DNA from: Mytilus californianus
Taxonomy: Eukaryota; Mollusca; Bivalvia; Mytilida; Mytilidae
Direction: 5' to 3'
Assembly (NCBI RefSeq): GCF_021869535.1
Contig: NW_026262679.1
Location: forward strand, 44,934,426-44,998,425
Length of the DNA stretch: 64,000 nucleotides
The notes beneath the pieces were generated by a model. It saw nothing but the letters and a program-made list of their open reading frames with translations, made no database searches and had not been told where the DNA came from. How positions within the stretch are numbered: position 1 is the stretch's first letter; each line of letters opens with the position of its first letter. Below, in pieces: positions 58,871-64,000 of the stretch. The position numbers and the translations under genes were made by a program.

Positions 58871-59499
58871 CATGGTTGATTTTCATGTCAACATGGTCTC
58901 ATCCTGATTATGGTTGAATTATTGTCTGCTGAATATTTAGCATCTACTAGAACACACCCGCGACATCGCAGGTCCCTGACTAATTTAAAGAACCTATACC
59001 TTATTTTCAGCCCGGATTTTTAGTATTCGTATTGTCATCTGATTACATCATGCTGATTATAAGGTGCACAGTATCCTCTGCTTTCAAAATTGATCTGTTT
59101 GAACCCATCGACCCGGAACTTGTTAATTATTGGTAATATTAATTATGTGGAAAACAATAGGGCCTGGAATGGTGTAATTTTAAAATCAACACCATTGTCC
59201 TATATCAGTTATATATAAAGTTGAATTCTTTGATTCATCGTTTTTACGTTATGCCGGCTTCCAAATTGGACGTCGTAATTTTAGTTGTATAGATACATCA
59301 AATTCTTTAGGCTTACTTTCAGTGTGTCAATTTTCAGTTTTACTGTAGGGTATAACCAGAATTCCACGAATAAAGTAAGGACCTTCCAAGAATAACTAAC
59401 ACTCTTTTTTTCATGCCAGTAGAAAGAATGAAATTTGCCAGTTTTGCAAATGACAGGAGTCAAACAGCTATACCACAGTGGTGGTAAAATGCAGTGATC

Positions 59500-59790
59500 T
59501 GAACTGATCAGTCATCACTCATCTACTATATTTATCTGACCACTCAGTCCTCTTTTTATATATTTCACTGACCACATAGTCCTCTATTTATATATTTTAC
59601 TAACCACTAAGGCCTCTATTTATATATTTCTCTCACCACTCAGTTCTCTATTTATATATTTCTCTCACCACTCAGTTCTCTATTTATATATTTCTTTCAC
59701 CACTAAGTCCTCTATTTATATATTTCTCTCACCACAGAGTTCTCTACTGTATTTAAATGACCCTTCAGTCGTCTATTTCCATATTTCAAA
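59500..59790 (+). repeat. 32 bp minisatellite, about 8-9 copies
   Basis: TCTCTATTTATATATTTCTC followed by TCACCACTCAGT repeats every 32 bp (CTCTA at 59582, 59614, 59646, 59678 and on), cleaner in the centre and degraded at both ends. Intronic to HLCS. Confidence 0.9.
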
Positions 59791-60656
59791 GATCACATTT
59801 TTACTGTTGGTTAGATTTATTAAGCATAGACATTCATCCACAATTTGGACAATTTATTGTCACCAAAAACAAAATTAAATAACGTTTTGGTGAAAAAAAG
59901 TGTTTCTATAAATACAAAATAAGATGGGACTAAAATGTATCCTTTTGTCAAGTTGTTCATATAATTATTTTTTCAGTGGAAAAGATATAATCTGCAAATG
60001 ACAGAAATATCTACTTTTAAGTGAAAAACAACAAAAAACTAATGATGTGACAAGAACATTCACATTCTTAGGTCAAAAGGGTTTCACAACACGGATATTC
60101 CCCTACATATCTCATTGTCAAAAACTTATTGCAGGTCCGACCTTGATTAAATTTTTACTGTTTAACTCATAAATGTGTACAGTTTTTTATGGTTATGAAT
60201 TATTTTTATGACATGTCATTACTGAGAAATCATCATGCACATACAAATATTCATACACAAATATTCAAATTAATTTTCATTTTGTCCTATATAGCTATTT
60301 TTTTGTCATGCAGAAATTCATATTTGTCTTTAAAAAGTGATGACCTAAAAATATCTTTCATAATCACTACAAGAAACTGTAGATATTTCTGTATTTAAAG
60401 GTAAAAATTTCATTCAGTTCTGTCAAGAAATAACTTAATGAGAATTTTTATTAAAAATGTATTTTATATGAAATATATAGCAGAATTTTCAAATGGTGAA
60501 AAAATTTGACCTCTGACTGTAGCTTTATCTTTCACCACGTTAGATGATTCTAATACATACTTCTGTTCCATCAATATCTGATATATGACTGTGATAGGAA
60601 GAGCCCCAAGAAAAGACTGAATGAATTTTATTTTATTTGATCAATATATATGTTCA

Positions 60657-61331
60657 TTAAAGGGGCATTAGCTACGATTTAGACAAAAATTTAAAATAAG
60701 ATTCTTTTTGTTTCAATTCAAGTGGAATTTTGAAATAATAGTTTAGTTATATGCAGTTAGTTTGGCCAATAATTTGTCAAAATCAGCTCAAAAACATCTC
60801 TGATGTATTATTGACTTGCAAGTGAATAAATCGACCTCATGTGAATCCATATTTATGTGGACTTCAATTTAACCTCTTATCTGGAAATGGGTTACACATG
60901 TACTAGGCGTTCAGCTATTGATAGGAAAAGAATGTCAACATTGAAAGTGAAACAAGGGTGAACCATTTGGTTGACTGATTCTATCCACAAAAAATCATTC
61001 TTATACAGGTAAAAACAATGATTAACATAAATCTTTAACCTTCAACATGAAATCAAACAGACCTAGAAAAATCCAATTGCATGTTGTCGCTATCTATTTA
61101 TATTTATATTCATGTTTATATCGAGTTTATATGACCGTCAGCATGGTTAATTGGATGGCATCTAGACAAAAATACACACAAAAGGCTGATATATATTATC
61201 GAGTCCATGCATTGTTAATTGTTTATTTTAGACTTTTTGTAATTTGGAAAGTTGTTTTAGTATGAAATGATTAAATATGAGAATTTGAGTCAAATCAGTG
61301 AACATGAATTTGACATCCAATGCCCCTTTAA
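60657..61331. mobile_element. 667 bp element with TTAA target duplication
   Basis: TTAA (60657-60660) then AGGGGCATTAGC at the left; CCAATGCCCCT then TTAA (61328-61331) at the right. The TIR is short (AGGGGCATT, 9 bp). TTAA duplication is typical of piggyBac and Kolobok elements. The interior is shared with 7600-8075. A 72-codon frame is not a transposase. The right end lies 23 bases from the HLCS exon. Confidence 0.7.
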
Positions 61332-61353
61332 ATAATTTTTTCAATGATCTTAC

Positions 61354-61468
61354 CAATAAGGGCGTGTAGATTTCCATTCATAGTTGTAGATTTAACAATA
61401 ACTCCTCCTAATTTCATTTTATCACTGTAGTAGATATCGTTAGGCCATTTCAACCTCAAATCTATATC
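61354..61468 (-). CDS. HLCS: Holocarboxylase synthetase, antepenultimate exon (catalytic core)
   Basis: The acceptor TTTATTTTTCAG precedes 61468 and the donor GTAAGA follows 61354. It encodes 38 residues plus one base of a Gly codon. [20 protein letters not shown]…GGVIVKST matches human [20 protein letters not shown]…GGVLVNST. KWPND (residues 7-11 of the exon) and K-x-G-G (Lys19, Gly21, Gly22) are the signature of biotin-protein ligases. The Lys of the second motif is the equivalent of the biotin-contacting Lys183 of bacterial BirA. All key residues are present. Confidence 0.97.
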
Positions 61469-61604
61469 CTGAAAAATAAACAAAAAAGTTTTTAATTAGT
61501 TGTTATGTTGCCCTTTCATTGAAATATACCCACATCTCCTAGTATTTCTAACATAAATCATGCAAAATAAAACATAAAATAGGTTTACACCGATCCACTT
61601 CATT

Positions 61605-61665
61605 TTAACTTTGGTAGATAGTTGTCTCATTGGCAATCATACCACATCTCCTTATTCTTATATTG
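61605..61665 (+). repeat. R4 dispersed repeat fragment
   Basis: GGTAGATAGTTGTCTCATTG and GCAATCATACCACATCTCCT are the reverse complement of the 34983 repeat start. A second fragment lies at 61860-61925. The 118-codon frame at 61630-61986 spans both and is repeat sequence. Confidence 0.7.
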
Positions 61666-62126
61666 CTAATCAATCTATATTTACTTCATATTGATAAAAA
61701 TACAGGGCAGAAAATCTGGGGAAAAGGGCAATTAAAACATATAAAATATAACACTCTTGGATTTGGAAAAAAGGGAATTGGAATATTAAGTACAACACCC
61801 TTGGATTTGCTCATTATTGAAGGTTGTACAGTTAGTGTCCTAAAGACATTTACATCCACACCACTTGGACTCTGGTGGACAGTTGTCTTACATTGGCAAT
61901 CATACCATGTCTCCTTATTTTATATAAGAATGGTTTACATGAGGCGAATAATAGTTATTTGTTCACAGAACCAGATGCTTGATTGATGGTATTGTTATAC
62001 TCTTGGACATGACTAGCACAGATTTTTATCAGAGCAGGGTATGAATATTTGAAGCAATATACTAACTAAATCAATATTGGCACTAAACTTTATAAAGCCA
62101 CTCCACCCTGGAACAAACATATGTAA

Positions 62127-62335
62127 AAGAGAGGCAAAAGATACCAAAGGGATATTCAAACTCACAAAACGAAAATTAACTGACATTGCCATGGGAAAAA
62201 ACAAAAACAAAAACGACCAAAAGACAAACAACAGTATATAAAATACAACATAGAAAACTAAAGAATGAGCAACACGAACCCCATTAAAAACAGGGGGTGA
62301 TCTCAGGTGCCTTTGAAGGATAAGCAAATCCAGAT
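62127..62335 (-). repeat. R1 dispersed repeat, well preserved
   Basis: GAGAGGCAAAAGATACCAAA to GGGGGTGATCTCAGGTGCCT. The 113-codon minus-strand frame (62013-62354) is explained by it. Confidence 0.85.
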
Positions 62336-64000
62336 CTGCATGTGTAAGTTTCACATGTTTTTATACTTAGCATGGGAAAATGTGCAAAATATATTTATCT
62401 TTTTCTTGCAAAAGTGCAATATGAAATAAATAATAAATATCTGTTCTATTTCTTAAAGAGTACTCTTATTCCTTCACATTTTTTGTTTTGTTTTTGAAGA
62501 TAATTATATCCCACTCACAAGTTTTAAAATAAAAATTGTTTATGTAACTGCTTGAACATCAATATATCTGACAGAAAATTATCTAAAATAGAATTTAAAT
62601 GGGAACCGAATATTTCCTTGTAATACCATAGTACAACAATAGGGCAGTTTTCCCAGCACTCCTGTTACTTGTAAACAATGGCTACAGATTTATAAAATTA
62701 GTATCATTATTGTAATTTATCATAACTATTATATTGTCTAAAATAAAATAATTGTATAGAGATTGTGAAGAGCTAATATGCACTTTTATTTATTGTCAAA
62801 TATTCAATAATTATTGATAAAATTGGCATGAAAAACAAAAGAAATTTTGGTATGTGGGCATGAAACAGAAATGTAGTTGCACATAAAAACAATATTTCTA
62901 AAACACTGTAATAATAAACTCAGATTCTGATATTTTATTTTTTTTTTAACGACTAGTTTTAGATTAATGTTTCCTTAAAAATCTTTACACTTTAATTAAA
63001 AGCAATAAGTTGGATTTAATGGAAAATATGATGAAAACAAAGAGAGAAATGATACTGAATGAAATTATCTCCCCTTGAATTGCATAACTTGGTTTCTCAT
63101 GTCTGCTCTTTGCAAGCTGACATATTTTTTGTTTATGTTTTTTACTATTTTTTACTAAGCTCTTTCAATAATGACGAATATCATCAAGGAAAGTCATATA
63201 CTTTCTACAGAATGGGTGCCACCAGTGGTGCAGAAAACTGCATACAAATCCTGACCATTTAAGTTATTGACCCTTGGTTTTTCTGGTAGGCTTCTTTTTG
63301 CTCCAAACTTTTTTTGTGTGTGCTTTTGTAAACTATTGTCTGTTGGTTTTTTCTTCCTTTTTGGCATGGTAATGTATGTCTTTCTTTAACTTATTGTTTT
63401 TAATTGCCTTACTTTTTATCTTCTCCCCCTTTTTTATCTTTATTTGCATAGTAAAACATGGTTTACATGGATTACGATTTTATTGTGTGCTTGTACGGGC
63501 TTATCAATATTTTCATTTGTAGTTTTGTTCATGAAGAAACTGAAGTATATGTAGAAATACCTCTGCAACCAACAGGTTAAAACTACTTATTGTACATTTC
63601 ATTACTAATTCAACAAATTTTAATCAAACCAACTGTCGACTTATTAAAAACACTTAAATATTTTTCAAAATAATTTGGATTTGCCTAATTATTTTTTAGA
63701 GAAAAACCCCTAAATTAAGGAGAGACAGTAAAAATTTTCAAGGAAAGCATCCTAAATGTCATGCAATGCTTATCAATAAGTTCCTTATTGGTGGCCTCTC
63801 AGGTAAAAATAACAGAGAAAATCAATACACACACCTGTACAGTAAAACCTGTTTGTTCTGATATATTCAGCTTAGGTTAATTTTACATAAAACTTCTAAT
63901 TTATTTATAATAAAAGGATATTTACATTTAGTCAGTAATTGTAATCTTTAAATATAGGATCCAATACAATATATAAAATAATTTATCTTTCCACATCCTG
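62336..64000. other. AT-rich DNA within the HLCS gene region
   Basis: A decayed plus-strand R1 fragment lies at 63215-63435 (TTTCTGGTAGGCTTCTTTTT…GTAAACTATTGTCTGTTGG). I searched by eye on the minus strand for the preceding HLCS exon and did not find it. Nothing else recognised. Confidence 0.5.

Larger units (their letters stand above)
57850..61353 (-). other. HLCS intron upstream of the penultimate exon
   Basis: 3.5 kb. It contains two adjacent MITEs (57871, 58100), SINE-like sequence (58325-58870), a 32 bp minisatellite (59500-59790) and a TTAA-flanked element (60661-61327). Remaining stretches are AT-rich without recognised features. Confidence 0.85.
52788..61468 (-). other. HLCS: HLCS gene span (3' part; 5' exons beyond the window)
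   Basis: Three consecutive exons, two introns (61353-57850, 3.5 kb; 57635-52954, 4.7 kb), all with GT-AG borders and matching codon phases. The joined reading frame gives about 164 residues, the C-terminal fifth to quarter of a typical animal holocarboxylase synthetase (human ~726 residues). The upstream exon with the GRGRxxxxW-type biotinyl-AMP loop is not found between 61469 and 64000, so intron three exceeds 2.5 kb. HLCS attaches biotin to acetyl-, propionyl-, pyruvate and methylcrotonyl-CoA carboxylases. Confidence 0.93.

Noticed and set aside
61630..61986. 118-codon plus-strand frame near HLCS
   Set aside because: It spans two R4 repeat fragments; no protein resemblance.
62013..62354. 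113-codon minus-strand frame
   Set aside because: Explained by the R1 repeat; the same peptide-like string (LVFYVVF…LLFVFWSF) appears in other R1 copies such as 48460-48681.
63700..64000. Upstream HLCS exon near the right edge
   Set aside because: No minus-strand frame matches the expected segment before [11 protein letters not shown], and the biotin-loop motif is absent.

Overview
This is a stretch of animal nuclear genome, almost certainly from a bivalve mollusc and most likely a marine mussel (Mytilus or a close relative). It is very AT-rich, has no dense gene array, and is packed with decayed interspersed repeats. Several of these I recognise as families abundant in mussel DNA. It also carries elements built like the bivalve 'pearl' family: tandem ~160 bp cores beside an ACGG-type microsatellite. 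The only gene I can name has spliced exons with GT-AG borders and a clear animal orthologue.

Gene content. The one firmly supported gene is the 3' end of holocarboxylase synthetase (HLCS, biotin-protein ligase) on the minus strand at 52.8-61.5 kb. Three consecutive exons (61354-61468, 57636-57849, 52788-52953) join in frame. They encode about 164 C-terminal residues: the KWPND and KLGG part of the catalytic domain, then the C-terminal cap domain. The start of the gene lies beyond the right edge. One open frame at 23.9-24.3 kb looks coding-like but is unrecognised. I see no tRNA, rRNA, CRISPR array or prokaryotic operon.

Layout. 0-5 kb: dispersed repeats, then a 2.28 kb DNA-transposon-like element with ~97 bp inverted ends and a perfect 8 bp target duplication. 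5-12 kb: SINE-like repeats with a hammerhead-ribozyme-like core, one as a 312 bp tandem dimer, next to a ~770 bp foldback element. 13-18 kb: a diverged tandem segmental duplication with a pearl-like element inside one copy. 18-33 kb: mostly featureless AT-rich DNA with scattered repeats and a 40 bp minisatellite. 33-46.4 kb: a second tandem segmental duplication (about 7.4 and 4.9 kb copies) whose comparison shows which repeats inserted later, including a 227 bp miniature element and a non-LTR retrotransposon relic. 46.4-52.8 kb: gene-poor 3' flank of HLCS. 52.8-64 kb: HLCS exons with large introns holding a CRE-palindrome cluster, an eight-unit pearl-like array, TA-flanked MITEs, a SINE, a 32 bp minisatellite and a TTAA-flanked element.

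Coordinates of repeat edges are by-eye estimates unless target duplications or exact motifs fix them. Family names come from recognition, not from a search.
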